Source of the DNA: Flavobacterium circumlabens
GTDB lineage: Bacteria; Bacteroidota; Bacteroidia; Flavobacteriales; Flavobacteriaceae
NCBI RefSeq assembly: GCF_004345565.1
Contig: NZ_SLWA01000001.1
Coordinates: 157,892-221,891 of the forward strand
Length of the DNA: 64,000 nucleotides
Direction: 5' to 3'
This document shows positions 50,358 to 60,052 of this stretch, piece by piece. Position 1 is the stretch's first letter. Every line of letters starts with the position of its first letter. The notes below the pieces were generated by a model. It was not told the DNA's origin. It made no database searches and was given only the letters and a program-made list of their open reading frames with translations. The position numbers and the translations under genes were made by a program.

Positions 50358-53300
50358 TTAAAATTGCAAATTAACTCCTAACATGTACGATTTTGCCTGA
50401 GGATAATATCCTCTGTCAACTCCTTGTACATTATCCTGGCCAGCCGCAGTTGGCCCTCCAATTTCCGGATCAAAACCACTATATTTAGTGATTGTGAACA
50501 GATTTTCTCCTGTCAGGTACAATCTAACTCTCTGTAATGCAATACTTTGTATCCATTCTTTTGGTAATGAATATCCAAGTTGAATTGTTTTGAATCTAAA
50601 GAAGTCTCCTTTTTCCAAATTAAAATCAGATGGATTACTAAAGTTTTTGTTGGTATCATCTGTCGTAACTCTAGGATAACTGTTTGTAGATCCCGGTGCT
50701 GTCCAACGGTTTAAAACGTCAGTTGAGTAATTTGCATTTATGATATCTAATCTTCTTAATCCCTGATAAATTTTATTTCCTCCGGCACCCTGACCAAATA
50801 CTAACAAGTCAAATCCTTTATAATCCAGATTTAATGTAAAACCGTAGGTGTATTTAGGTAAAGAAGTTCCTAAGAAAGTTCTATCATTTCCATCAATAAC
50901 ACCATCGTCATTTAAGTCTTTCCAACGGAAATCTCCTGGCTTAGCATTAGGCTGTATTACAGTACCTCCTGAACTTGTGTAAGCATTAACTTCTGCCTGA
51001 GATTGAAAAATCCCATTTGTTTTGAATCCGTAAAATGAATTGTAAGCTTGTCCAACCTGAGTTCTGTTAATTTCATAAGAACTTGATTGTACAGTTTCCT
51101 TTCCTCCAACAAAAAGAGTACCTTCATCAAGGAACGTTATTTCATTTTTGATGTAAGAGAAATTACCATTTACAGCAAGGTTTAATCCACCTATTTTTTT
51201 TCTGTAACCTAACTCAATATCAAGCCCTTTATTCTCCATACTGCCTAAATTGGCATAAGTATCTCCGGTTGCTCCTACATATCCAGGGTTTGGCACTGGC
51301 ATGATAATCCCTTCCGTTTTTTTGTTGAAGAAATCTACGCTTAAATTGAAATCCTGAAATAAGGTAGTCTCAAATCCAACGTTTGCTTGTTTTGTTTCTT
51401 CCCATTTCAAATCAGGGTTAGGAATCGCATTTGGACTTTGTCCTGGAGTTGGTGTTCCTCCAATAGTATAGTTTCTTTTGATACCAATAGTTGAAATGAA
51501 TAAAAAATCAGGAGAAGAATCATTTCCTGTTACCCCGTAACCTCCTCTAATTTTTAAGTTGCTTATAACGTTATTTTCTTTCCAAAAACCTTCTTTTGAT
51601 GGCACCCATCCTAAAGATACTGAAGGGAAAGTTCCGTAACTATGATTTGGTCCGAATTTGGTAGATCCATCACGACGAATAATACCTGTAAAAATGTATT
51701 TTTCTTTGTAATCATAGTTTAATCTTCCGAATAAAGATTCTACTCTATGCTCATCTGCTTGAGAACCATATGCATTCGCAATTTTATCAGTAATCGGAAT
51801 TTCTACATTAAATGAAGCCTCATCATGTGTTGTTGCAGGAACCCCCTGAAAAGTAACATCATTACCTGAAGTAATATTATCTATATAAGTACCTTTTCCT
51901 ACTAACACACTAAAATTATGATCACCAAATTTTTTAGTGTAGTTTAAAGTATTCTCCCAGTTCCAGCTGAATGATTTTTTATACGATCTGAATAATTCGT
52001 TTTTATCTCTCTTTGTAGCTCCGTTAAGGAAAAACACCGGAGTAAAATTATCTGATCCGTAGTAGGCTAATTTACCACCCGCAGTAGATCTGAATTTTAA
52101 TCCAGGTAAAATTTCTGCTTCAACAAATATGTTACCAACGAAATTATCAGAAAAATCATTGTTACCTAATCTGGTTTGAGTGTAAGCTAGTGGATTTGTA
52201 TTTTCCTGAGTTACAATAGTAGAAATACCATAATAATTACCATTTGCATCTTTAAGAGCATTAGGATTATTTTGATAAATTGGCTGGTTTGGATTGGTCT
52301 CAATAATTGGAGTCAATGGATCTAAATTGATTGCAGATGCCAATGGACCACCAAATTCGTCATTCGTATTACCAATACCAATTGTTTTTTCGTTAGAGTA
52401 TCCTAACGTCTGACCAATTTTAATATACTTCCCTAATTTATGGTTCGAGTTTAAACGGATATTTTTTCTGGTGTAGTGAGAAATATCAGTTGTTACAATA
52501 CCTTCCTGATCTAATAAACCAAATGACATATAAAATGTAGAATTTTCATTTCCTCCACTAAAACTTAATTCGTGAGAATAACGTTGTGCACTATTATTAA
52601 ATATTGCGTCTTGCCAGTTTGTCCCTTTTCCGTAATTTGTTGCAGTTGAATAAGGTGCTGGTTTACCTCCATTTGTGTACGCCTCATTCATAATAGTTAC
52701 ATACTGAGATGCATTAAGTAAATCAATTTTGTTAGAAGCTTGCGAAGTACCTGCATAACCACTATAGTTTACTGAAATACTACCCGATTTACCTTTTTTA
52801 GTAGTTACCAAGATAACTCCTGCAGCTGCACGAGAACCATAAATAGCACCTGAAGCACCATCTTTAAGTACCTCAATAGATTCGATATCAGACTGGTTCA
52901 GGTATCCTATACCGCCGTTATCAACGATAACACCATCCACTACCCATAAAGGATCGTTATTGTTTAAAGTAGTAAAACCACGAATACGGATCGTAGAAGC
53001 AGATCCCGGCTGTCCTGCATTTGCTGCAATAGAAACTCCGGAAACTCTACCTTGCAAAGATTGCTCGATTCTGGTTACCGGAAGATTCTCCAAAGCTTTT
53101 GCTTTAACGCTGGAAATAGCACCTGTTACTACACTTTTCTTTTGTGTACCGTATCCTACGACTACTACTTCATTTAAACTTTGAGATTCAGCCTTTAATC
53201 TGATTTCAATTTTAGTTCTTCCGTTTACAGCTTCCTGTACTGTATTATAACCTACAAAACTAACTGTTAAAGTACCATTTGACGGAACATTGATTTGAAA

Positions 53301-53480
53301 CTTTCCATCAAAGTCAGAGGCGGTTGCCTTATTTGTACCTTTAATTAAGATTGTTGCCCCTGGGACGGGTAAGCCACTTTCATCATTTATAATTCCATTT
53401 ACCGTAACATCTTGTGCCATTGCGATAACTGAAAACAATAGAGATGAAAAACAAAAAATAAGTAATTTTGTTAATTTCAT
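50358..53480 (-). CDS. SusC/RagA-family TonB-linked glycan importer (pair 2)
   Basis: A 1040-residue transporter. Signal peptide to about residue 22, carboxypeptidase-regulatory-like domain (DVTVNGIINDESGLPVPGA), TonB-box region VVVVGYGTQKKS, plug domain with IRIRGFTTLNNNDPLWVVDG and VLKDGASGAIYGSRAAAGVI, barrel ending LGVNLQF. First gene of the operon next to the divergent regulator. A TATTATTG -7-like box (53520-53527) and two perfect 19-bp repeats lie upstream. Confidence 0.96.
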   Translation of the reverse strand: MKLTKLLIFCFSSLLFSVIAMAQDVTVNGIINDESGLPVPGATILIKGTNKATASDFDGKFQINVPSNGTLTVSFVGYNTVQEAVNGRTKIEIRLKAESQSLNEVVVVGYGTQKKSVVTGAISSVKAKALENLPVTRIEQSLQGRVSGVSIAANAGQPGSASTIRIRGFTTLNNNDPLWVVDGVIVDNGGIGYLNQSDIESIEVLKDGASGAIYGSRAAAGVILVTTKKGKSGSISVNYSGYAGTSQASNKIDLLNASQYVTIMNEAYTNGGKPAPYSTATNYGKGTNWQDAIFNNSAQRYSHELSFSGGNENSTFYMSFGLLDQEGIVTTDISHYTRKNIRLNSNHKLGKYIKIGQTLGYSNEKTIGIGNTNDEFGGPLASAINLDPLTPIIETNPNQPIYQNNPNALKDANGNYYGISTIVTQENTNPLAYTQTRLGNNDFSDNFVGNIFVEAEILPGLKFRSTAGGKLAYYGSDNFTPVFFLNGATKRDKNELFRSYKKSFSWNWENTLNYTKKFGDHNFSVLVGKGTYIDNITSGNDVTFQGVPATTHDEASFNVEIPITDKIANAYGSQADEHRVESLFGRLNYDYKEKYIFTGIIRRDGSTKFGPNHSYGTFPSVSLGWVPSKEGFWKENNVISNLKIRGGYGVTGNDSSPDFLFISTIGIKRNYTIGGTPTPGQSPNAIPNPDLKWEETKQANVGFETTLFQDFNLSVDFFNKKTEGIIMPVPNPGYVGATGDTYANLGSMENKGLDIELGYRKKIGGLNLAVNGNFSYIKNEITFLDEGTLFVGGKETVQSSSYEINRTQVGQAYNSFYGFKTNGIFQSQAEVNAYTSSGGTVIQPNAKPGDFRWKDLNDDGVIDGNDRTFLGTSLPKYTYGFTLNLDYKGFDLLVFGQGAGGNKIYQGLRRLDIINANYSTDVLNRWTAPGSTNSYPRVTTDDTNKNFSNPSDFNLEKGDFFRFKTIQLGYSLPKEWIQSIALQRVRLYLTGENLFTITKYSGFDPEIGGPTAAGQDNVQGVDRGYYPQAKSYMLGVNLQF

Positions 53481-53519
53481 TTTTCTAAAAATTTTGGTTA
53501 ATTAATTAGTAATTTGATG

Positions 53520-53527
53520 CAATAATA
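53520..53527 (-). promoter_or_regulatory. -7-like box of susC 2
   Basis: Minus strand TATTATTG, one mismatch from TAnnTTTG, 40 bp before the ATG. A weak box fits an activator-dependent promoter; the direct repeats begin about 33 bp further upstream. Confidence 0.4.
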
Positions 53528-53559
53528 AAGTTAAATTTTTACTATTTATAATTAAAATT

Positions 53560-53611
53560 CATTACAAAAACACATCAAAAGATAAATTTACACATTACAA
53601 AAACACATCAA
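53560..53611. promoter_or_regulatory. 19-bp perfect direct repeat, candidate PUL operator
   Basis: CATTACAAAAACACATCAA occurs at 53560-53578 and again at 53593-53611, 33 bp apart (about three helical turns), in the 344-bp spacer between susC 2 and the divergent regulator. Direct repeats in phase, just upstream of a weak -7 box, fit binding by the LuxR-type regulator encoded next door. The rest of the spacer (53481-53824) is AT-rich with no ORF. Confidence 0.6.
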
Positions 53612-53824
53612 TATATTTTTAATTATTTGATAATTACCATTTTAACAATAAATTTATATTGTTATAGAATTGTTAACTAAATAAAATAAACACTACATTT
53701 AATGAAAATGAATTATTTTCGCTATTATTCGAAATTTTTCAAATAAAACACAATAAAGCATCTGCAATAATCAGAAAAAAAGTAGATTATAAAACATTAC
53801 TAATAAAAATACCGATTTAAAATT

Positions 53825-56704
53825 ATGAAATTCATAAATACATATATTTCTCTTTTTCTCTTTTCTATCGTGCCTTTTACTATTTTTTCCCAAGTAAAAA
53901 ACATCGGGCTACCCGCAATTAAGAACTATAAGCGATCCGACTATAAGGGAGGCACTCAAAACTGGAATATTGATCAGGATAAAAATGGTAATGTCTACTT
54001 TGCAAACAATAGTGGATTAATCCAATTTGACGGTTCAACCTGGAACAAATATTCCCTTCCAAATAATACAGCAATCCGAAGTCTCAAAATTGATGGTTCG
54101 GGAAAAATTTATGTTGGAGGAAATAATGAATTTGGATTTTTTAAAAGTGATGAAAAAGGAAAGTTAAAATACCATTCCCTTTCTGACTTAGTCAGCAAAA
54201 AAGACAGCAGAAATATCAATTTAATCTGGAGAATACATATATATAAAGGAGAAGTAATATTTCAATCTTTTACAAAAGTCTTTTTTTACAGGAATAACAA
54301 GCTCATTGTTATAAATGCTCCTAATAAATTTCAATTTTCTTTTATTATAAATAAACACCTTTATTTTCAGGATAAAGTTTTAGGTATTCTGGAATACAAA
54401 GATCAAAAACTGATTGCACTGAAAGGCACTACGTCCTTAAACGATAAAGAAATATGGGCCATGTTTCCATTACCCAATAATAAGATACTCTTTGCAACAT
54501 TAGAAAAGGGGCTTTTTATTTACGACTACAACAGCGTTAAATCCTGGAACACGGAAGCCAATACTTTTATCCTGAAAAATACCTCCCTTGGCGGCTCGAT
54601 CATAAAAAATAAATTCATTGTTCTGAACTCCGTTCTTAATGGCATAATTATTTGTGATTTAAACGGAAAAATAATCCAGCATCTCAACCGGCAAAAGGGG
54701 CTGCAGAACAATACTATTCTAACGTCATTTGTTGACAACAAAAACAACTTATGGCTAGGCCTCGATAATGGAATTACGTTTATAAATCAAAACTCACCCT
54801 TTACCTTTTTCGACTACAGTTATAATATAGGCACTGTCTACGCTTCCGTAATTTTCAACAAAAATTTATACGTAGCAACTAATCAGGGGCTGTTTTACCA
54901 TTCCTGGACAACTCCTTTTAAAGACGAACCTTTCACGCGCGTTGAAGGAACAATTGCACAAGCCTGGAATATTCAGGTATTAAACAACACTCTTCTCTGC
55001 GCAAGCAATAGCGGAGCATTGGTAATAAATCAAAATAAAGTTTTGAAAATATTAGACACTAGGGGTTATTTCGGTTTCAAAACAATTCCCAGTCATCCCG
55101 GTTATATTATCGGGGAAAGTTATAATGGATTTTCAATCTTTAAGAATTCATCAAATGAAATTAATTTCATTAATCAGGTAAGTGGATTTGATGAAACAAC
55201 GAATACTTTCGAAATTGAGCTGGATAACAATTATTTGTGGTTAAAAAAAGAGCCTTACTTGTATCAAATGAAATTATCTGAAGATCTGAAAAGATTTGAC
55301 TATATCAAAAAACACATGCAAATTTCACCTTCCTATAAGGGAATAGGAAGTTTACAATCGATAAACAACAAAGTATATTTTCAAACCAAAAACCATTTTT
55401 ACAGATATAGTGATGAACAGGAGAACTTTTTTGAAGACAAAAAATTAACCAATTTGTTTCAAAAAATCCCACCTATAAACACCTTAATAGAAGACAGTAA
55501 TAGTAATTTATGGTATTCTTATAACGAATCTATTGGGGTTCTGTTAAAAATGAAAAACGGAACTTATAATAGCCAAAACGCTCCGTTTTCTAACCTGACA
55601 GGTAATTTAGTAAACAATTATATTTCTGTTAATACAATTGACCCTAATAACATTTTCATCGGCCTGACGAATGGACTGGCCCATTATGATTCTAAAATAT
55701 CGAATAATTTCATCACAACACCAAAAGTCTTTTTTGAAAGCTTTTCCTCCACAAGTGATACAATTATAACAGGAAATCTCGAAAAACAATTAACAGACCT
55801 GACAATTCCATACAACTCGAATCACGTAAAATTCACTTTTTCGTCCCCAACTTATGAAAATCAGGAAAACGTAACATACTCGTACAAATTAGAACCATTT
55901 GAAGAAAACTGGCGTAATTGGTCTACTACTTCTGTAAAAGAGTACACAAATTTAAGAGAAGGGAATTACAAAATGCAAATCAAGGCAAAAAACAGCTATG
56001 GTGTAGAATCGGAAGCTTCAGAAATTAATTTTACCATTTCACCACCCTGGTACAGGCATTTTCTAGCTTATTTAACTTATTTTTTCCTAATTCTTGCCGG
56101 GGTCTATATCACTTCGGATCGGGTCAAACTTAAAATCAGAAAGAACAAATATTACGAAACCATCGAACAGAGAAGATTGTATCTGGAAAAAGAGTCCAAA
56201 ATCAGACACGAACAACATGAGCTGGAAAAAGAAATCGAAAGATTAAAAAGCGACAAACTTCAGATAAAGATTCTTGCGAAAGACAAAGAGCTGGTCAGTA
56301 ATTCGCTTCAGGTTGTAAAAAAGAACAAGGTTTTGAACGGCATCATTCAAAAAATAAAGGACATAGACACCAATACTTTGGATGATTCCACAAAATTTGA
56401 ATTTAACAAGCTGCACAAAAGTATCGTCAAAGAGGTTAACACCGATAAAAGCTGGAAAGATTTAGAGAAGCACATTAAAAACGTACACTTTGAATTTTTG
56501 AAAAGATTAAAAGAAAAATACCCAACCATTTCGCCCCGGGAACTGGATTTATCTACTTATCTTTTAATGAATATGTCAACAAAGGAAATCGCCGAAATCA
56601 TGAATATTTCAACAGGAGGTGTCGAATTAGCAAGGTATCGTCTAAGAAAAAAACTTGGCCTGAATAAAAAGGAAAATCTTATCGGGTTTTTAATGAGCAT
56701 ATAA
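53825..56704 (+). CDS. Membrane-spanning PUL regulator: propeller, Y_Y_Y domain, TM, LuxR HTH
   Basis: A 959-residue one-component regulator. Signal-like N-terminus (FLFSIVPFTIFSQ), periplasmic two-component-regulator-type propeller blades (QNWNIDQDKNGNVYFANNSG and similar, about 30-620), a Y_Y_Y domain (about 640-735, VTYSYKLEPFEENWRNWS), a TM helix at about 744-763, a coiled coil (770-870) and a LuxR-type HTH at 898-959 (LSTYLLMNMSTKEIAEIMN). There is no histidine kinase, so it is not a hybrid two-component system but a SusR-like direct sensor-regulator at the inner membrane. Divergent from susC 2, so the obvious control gene of the PUL. Confidence 0.9.
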   Translation: MKFINTYISLFLFSIVPFTIFSQVKNIGLPAIKNYKRSDYKGGTQNWNIDQDKNGNVYFANNSGLIQFDGSTWNKYSLPNNTAIRSLKIDGSGKIYVGGNNEFGFFKSDEKGKLKYHSLSDLVSKKDSRNINLIWRIHIYKGEVIFQSFTKVFFYRNNKLIVINAPNKFQFSFIINKHLYFQDKVLGILEYKDQKLIALKGTTSLNDKEIWAMFPLPNNKILFATLEKGLFIYDYNSVKSWNTEANTFILKNTSLGGSIIKNKFIVLNSVLNGIIICDLNGKIIQHLNRQKGLQNNTILTSFVDNKNNLWLGLDNGITFINQNSPFTFFDYSYNIGTVYASVIFNKNLYVATNQGLFYHSWTTPFKDEPFTRVEGTIAQAWNIQVLNNTLLCASNSGALVINQNKVLKILDTRGYFGFKTIPSHPGYIIGESYNGFSIFKNSSNEINFINQVSGFDETTNTFEIELDNNYLWLKKEPYLYQMKLSEDLKRFDYIKKHMQISPSYKGIGSLQSINNKVYFQTKNHFYRYSDEQENFFEDKKLTNLFQKIPPINTLIEDSNSNLWYSYNESIGVLLKMKNGTYNSQNAPFSNLTGNLVNNYISVNTIDPNNIFIGLTNGLAHYDSKISNNFITTPKVFFESFSSTSDTIITGNLEKQLTDLTIPYNSNHVKFTFSSPTYENQENVTYSYKLEPFEENWRNWSTTSVKEYTNLREGNYKMQIKAKNSYGVESEASEINFTISPPWYRHFLAYLTYFFLILAGVYITSDRVKLKIRKNKYYETIEQRRLYLEKESKIRHEQHELEKEIERLKSDKLQIKILAKDKELVSNSLQVVKKNKVLNGIIQKIKDIDTNTLDDSTKFEFNKLHKSIVKEVNTDKSWKDLEKHIKNVHFEFLKRLKEKYPTISPRELDLSTYLLMNMSTKEIAEIMNISTGGVELARYRLRKKLGLNKKENLIGFLMSI

Positions 56705-56750
56705 ATCAAGCAAAAACGCCATCAACATTGATGGCGTTTTTGCTTGATTT
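56703..56750. terminator. Strong bidirectional terminator
   Basis: 22-bp perfect stem (56703-56724 with 56729-56750) closed by a 4-nt loop; the core is GCAAAAACGCCATCA. It separates the convergent regulator and murF genes. Confidence 0.92.
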
Positions 56751-56752
56751 AT

Positions 56753-58036
56753 TTAGATATATTCTAATGTACGTTCTAATGCCATTCCTCGGGAGCCTTT
56801 TATTAGAATTGTATTGTCGTTAAATTTAATCGTCTTTAAGTAATCTGCAAAAGCATCAAAAGTCTCAAAGAAAAAAACATTTTCATTAGAAATTCTGTGT
56901 GCGTAGAAATCTTTTCCGATCAAATAACAAACCGATTGATTTTGACCGATTACTGAATCAACAATAATTTTGTGCTCCTGGCTGCTTTCGTTTCCAAGTT
57001 CAAACATATCCCCTAATATCATTATTTTCTTAGAATTGTCCAATTGTATAAAATTAGCAATTGCAACAGCCATACTACTTGGATTTGCGTTGTAAGCGTC
57101 CAATATAATCTGATTGGTTCCCTTTTTTAATAACTGAGATCTGTTATTATCTGGCGTGTAACTTTCAATCGCCGCTTTAATATCGTTATTTCCAACATTA
57201 AAATAAATACCTATTGCAACTGCCGCATTGATGTTATTTGCGTTATAAAGTCCTATTAAATTAGAATTAACAACAAACTCTTCATATTCTATAACCACAA
57301 AAGGATTCGCTTCTATAGTATTGATTCTAACATTTGCTTCATTCTTTTTAATTCCAAAGGTAAAACGTTTGATCTCTTTGGATTTCTCTACCTGAATAGG
57401 ATCTTCAAGATTTACAAAAACCGTTTTATCATGCTCCGCAAGATACTTATACATTTCGCTTTTTCCTTGTATAACACCTTCAACACCTCCAAAACCTTCT
57501 AAGTGTGCCTTGCCAAAGTTTGTGATATAACCGTAATCCGGCTGCGCTATTTCACATAGGAACTCAATCTCTTTTTTATGATTGGCTCCCATTTCAACAA
57601 TTCCGATCTGGGTATCTTTTGTAAAAGACAACAAAGTTAACGGAACCCCGATATGATTATTCAAATTACCGATAGTAGCTTTAGTCTTAAACTTTTTAGA
57701 TAAAACGACATTTATAAGTTCCTTGGTTGTTGTTTTACCATTACTTCCGGTCAATGCAACAACAGGCAGATTTAAATAAGTACGGTGAAAGCTTGCTAGT
57801 TCCTGTAAGGTCTCCAGGCTATTTTCAACCAATACTGTTCTTTCATCAATAAAATAAGAAGCATTGTCAATAACAACAAATAAAGCACCTAAATCAAGCG
57901 CCTGTTTTGCAAAAGTGTTTGCATCAAAGTTTTCGCCTTTTATGGCAAAAAACATAGAATTGGTTTCAATTTTTCTTGTATCTATTGAAACCGATTTACA
58001 TTGCAAAAATAAATTATGAATGTCCTGAATATTCAT
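56753..58036 (-). CDS. murF: UDP-MurNAc-tripeptide--D-alanyl-D-alanine ligase
   Basis: A 427-residue Mur ligase that adds D-Ala-D-Ala to the peptidoglycan precursor with ATP. The ATP loop is ALTGSNGKTTTKELI, the substrate strand GIVEMGANHKKEIEFL, the central NHIGVPLTLLSFT and the C-domain ILDAYNANPSSMAVAI then MILGDMFELG. Full length. Downstream of gldJ, with a repeat hairpin in the 117-bp gap. Confidence 0.97.
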   Translation of the reverse strand: MNIQDIHNLFLQCKSVSIDTRKIETNSMFFAIKGENFDANTFAKQALDLGALFVVIDNASYFIDERTVLVENSLETLQELASFHRTYLNLPVVALTGSNGKTTTKELINVVLSKKFKTKATIGNLNNHIGVPLTLLSFTKDTQIGIVEMGANHKKEIEFLCEIAQPDYGYITNFGKAHLEGFGGVEGVIQGKSEMYKYLAEHDKTVFVNLEDPIQVEKSKEIKRFTFGIKKNEANVRINTIEANPFVVIEYEEFVVNSNLIGLYNANNINAAVAIGIYFNVGNNDIKAAIESYTPDNNRSQLLKKGTNQIILDAYNANPSSMAVAIANFIQLDNSKKIMILGDMFELGNESSQEHKIIVDSVIGQNQSVCYLIGKDFYAHRISNENVFFFETFDAFADYLKTIKFNDNTILIKGSRGMALERTLEYI

Positions 58037-58080
58037 TTGTAAAATTTTTTATTATGATAAAAATAGAAAAAAAAGAATAA

Positions 58081-58132
58081 AAAAATTCCAAATTCCGTAC
58101 TGAAGATTCAGCTTTTGGAATTTGGAATTTTT
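58081..58132 (-). terminator. Repeat-derived terminator between gldJ and murF
   Basis: AAAAATTCCAAATTCC (58081-58096) pairs with GGAATTTGGAATTTTT (58117-58132), loop 20 nt, flanked by A/T runs. The arms share AAATTCCAAATTCC with the hairpin at 697-741, so it is a second copy of that repeat family, 22 bp beyond the gldJ stop. Confidence 0.75.
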
Positions 58133-58153
58133 TTTATTGAAATTTTCTAAAAC

Positions 58154-59845
58154 CTAGTTTCTAGGTGACTTTCTTTTTTCAGCTTTTGAACCTACTCTTG
58201 ACATTGCACATCTGAATCCGATGTAATCTGTTGCCATATCCTGAGGGAAATATCTTCTTTGAGCCGGATCTAACCAGTAAGCTCTGTCTCTCCAGGATCC
58301 GCCTTTGTAAACTCTAACTTTATCATCGATTAAAGTAGTACGTTTACTAGAGTTGTCGTATTTTCTTACCATTTTACCTAAACTATCTGTAGTGATATTG
58401 TGTTTAGGAGAATTGTACATGTTTTGATCTGCTTTTGCTCCAGCTTCAGAATCTCCAAAGTCAAAATATTTAGATGATTGTTTATCACCATCTCTATAGT
58501 TGATATTGTCGCTTGTACTGAAATTAGTTCTCAAATAGGTTTCATTTTCGTCAACAGGAACCTGAGCAATTTCTCCCGGAAGATTTCTTGCTACAACTTT
58601 ACCATTACTTAAAGTATCGTATTTGATATTTTCTTTAGTGATAATTTCAAGTTTACCATCTTTACCAATTTTGTTTTTAGCATATTGATTTCCTCTATAA
58701 TAGTTAAAATCATTCGCTTCATTATCAATAATAGGTCTGTAAACGTCAGCTACCCATTCTGCAACGTTACCTGCCATATCATATAGACCGAAATCATTTG
58801 GCGCGTAACTTTTTACAGAGTTTGTAATATCTGCTCCATCATCTGACCAGCCAGCAATTCCACCGTAATCACCGTTACCTTGCTTAAAGTTAGCCAATTG
58901 ATCTCCTTTGTTTTTACGTTTAGAAGAACGTGTATAATCTCCGGACCAAGGGTATTTCTTTTGTCCTTTATATATATTGTATTCTCTTTGTCCAACATCA
59001 GCAGCAGCAGCGTACTCCCATTCTGCTTCAGTAGGAAGTCTGTATTCCGGTAAGATAACACCGGAAGAACGTTGTGCGTACACATTTTTCTCATCTGGAA
59101 CTACACCGTCTTTACCAGCTTTTGGTCTTCTTCCGTTAGGATTTTTCTTTAATACCAATTCTTCATTACCACCATAAGTAGTAGATGGAGAAGCAACATA
59201 AGCCTCAGTATTAAACAAACTTTCTGCACTAACATCTTGTGTTTTTGCACCTTTTTTAATATATCCTTCTTTTTCTAAAACAGCTTCGTTTACACGGTCT
59301 GTTCTCCATTTACTAAATTCAACTGCCTGAATCCAGTTAACACCAACTACAGGGTAGTTAGCATAAGAAGGATGTCTTAAGTAGTTGTTTGTCATCGTTT
59401 CGTTGTATCCTAAACGATTTCTCCATACTAATGTATCAGGAGATGCTCCTTCATAAATATTTTTGTAATTTTCTTCTGTCGGAGGGAAAACTTTTTTAAG
59501 CCACTCCAGGTATTCTAAATACATACCGTTCGTAACTTCAGTTTCATCCATGTAGAATGATTGAACGTGTTGTTGAGTTGGAGTGTTATTCCAATCGTGC
59601 ATAACATCATCCTGTACTTTACCCATAGTAAACGTACCTCCTTCAACAAAAACCAAACCAGGACCAGCCTGTTGTTTTTTCCCTGCATTTCTGGCAGAAG
59701 TTCCATTCTGACTATCTACATCCCAACCAGTTGCTCTGGAAGCGTGACTGGAACTCGATTTTTTGCTACAACTAGCCGTGCCCAACATCAATACAATTGA
59801 CATCATTAATTGCAAGACTACAATTTTGTTTACTTTCATACTCAT
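58154..59845 (-). CDS. gldJ: Gliding motility / T9SS lipoprotein GldJ
   Basis: A 563-residue lipoprotein with a lipobox LGTASC (lipidated Cys26). The body is an FGE-sulfatase-type domain: FVEGGTFTMGKVQDDVMHDW, FYMDETEVTNGMYLEYLEW, YRLPTEAEWEYAAAADVGQ, YDMAGNVAEWVADVYRP and the final VYKGGSWRDRAYWLDPAQRR with GFRCAMSR. GldJ is required for gliding and for T9SS function in Flavobacterium. Next to porU and porV, a standard flavobacterial arrangement. The -7 box at 59962-59969 lies 117 bp upstream. Confidence 0.95.
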   Translation of the reverse strand: MSMKVNKIVVLQLMMSIVLMLGTASCSKKSSSSHASRATGWDVDSQNGTSARNAGKKQQAGPGLVFVEGGTFTMGKVQDDVMHDWNNTPTQQHVQSFYMDETEVTNGMYLEYLEWLKKVFPPTEENYKNIYEGASPDTLVWRNRLGYNETMTNNYLRHPSYANYPVVGVNWIQAVEFSKWRTDRVNEAVLEKEGYIKKGAKTQDVSAESLFNTEAYVASPSTTYGGNEELVLKKNPNGRRPKAGKDGVVPDEKNVYAQRSSGVILPEYRLPTEAEWEYAAAADVGQREYNIYKGQKKYPWSGDYTRSSKRKNKGDQLANFKQGNGDYGGIAGWSDDGADITNSVKSYAPNDFGLYDMAGNVAEWVADVYRPIIDNEANDFNYYRGNQYAKNKIGKDGKLEIITKENIKYDTLSNGKVVARNLPGEIAQVPVDENETYLRTNFSTSDNINYRDGDKQSSKYFDFGDSEAGAKADQNMYNSPKHNITTDSLGKMVRKYDNSSKRTTLIDDKVRVYKGGSWRDRAYWLDPAQRRYFPQDMATDYIGFRCAMSRVGSKAEKRKSPRN

Positions 59846-59961
59846 TCTTAGGTGATAAATTTAGGTGCTGCAATATAATAATTAACATTTAATTAGCAAC
59901 ATCTGTTCTCATAATTTTATTTAGCCGTTTTTTACCAGAAAATAACCTATAGTTACGAACG

Positions 59962-59969
59962 CAAAAATA
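59962..59969 (-). promoter_or_regulatory. -7 promoter box for gldJ
   Basis: Minus strand TATTTTTG matches TAnnTTTG exactly, in the 207-bp divergent spacer between gldJ and porU. No clear -7 box was found for porU. Confidence 0.5.
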
Positions 59970-60052
59970 TACTTTTTATTATTTACTATAACATGAAATA
60001 CTATATTTTTACTTACTAAAATATTTTAAATTTAATTTCGATTTTTCAGTCT

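Noticed and set aside
32076..53480. T9SS C-terminal sorting domains on PUL enzymes
   Set aside because: The C-termini of the GH3, GH5 and GH30 proteins end in catalytic accessory or CBM domains without the CTD pattern.
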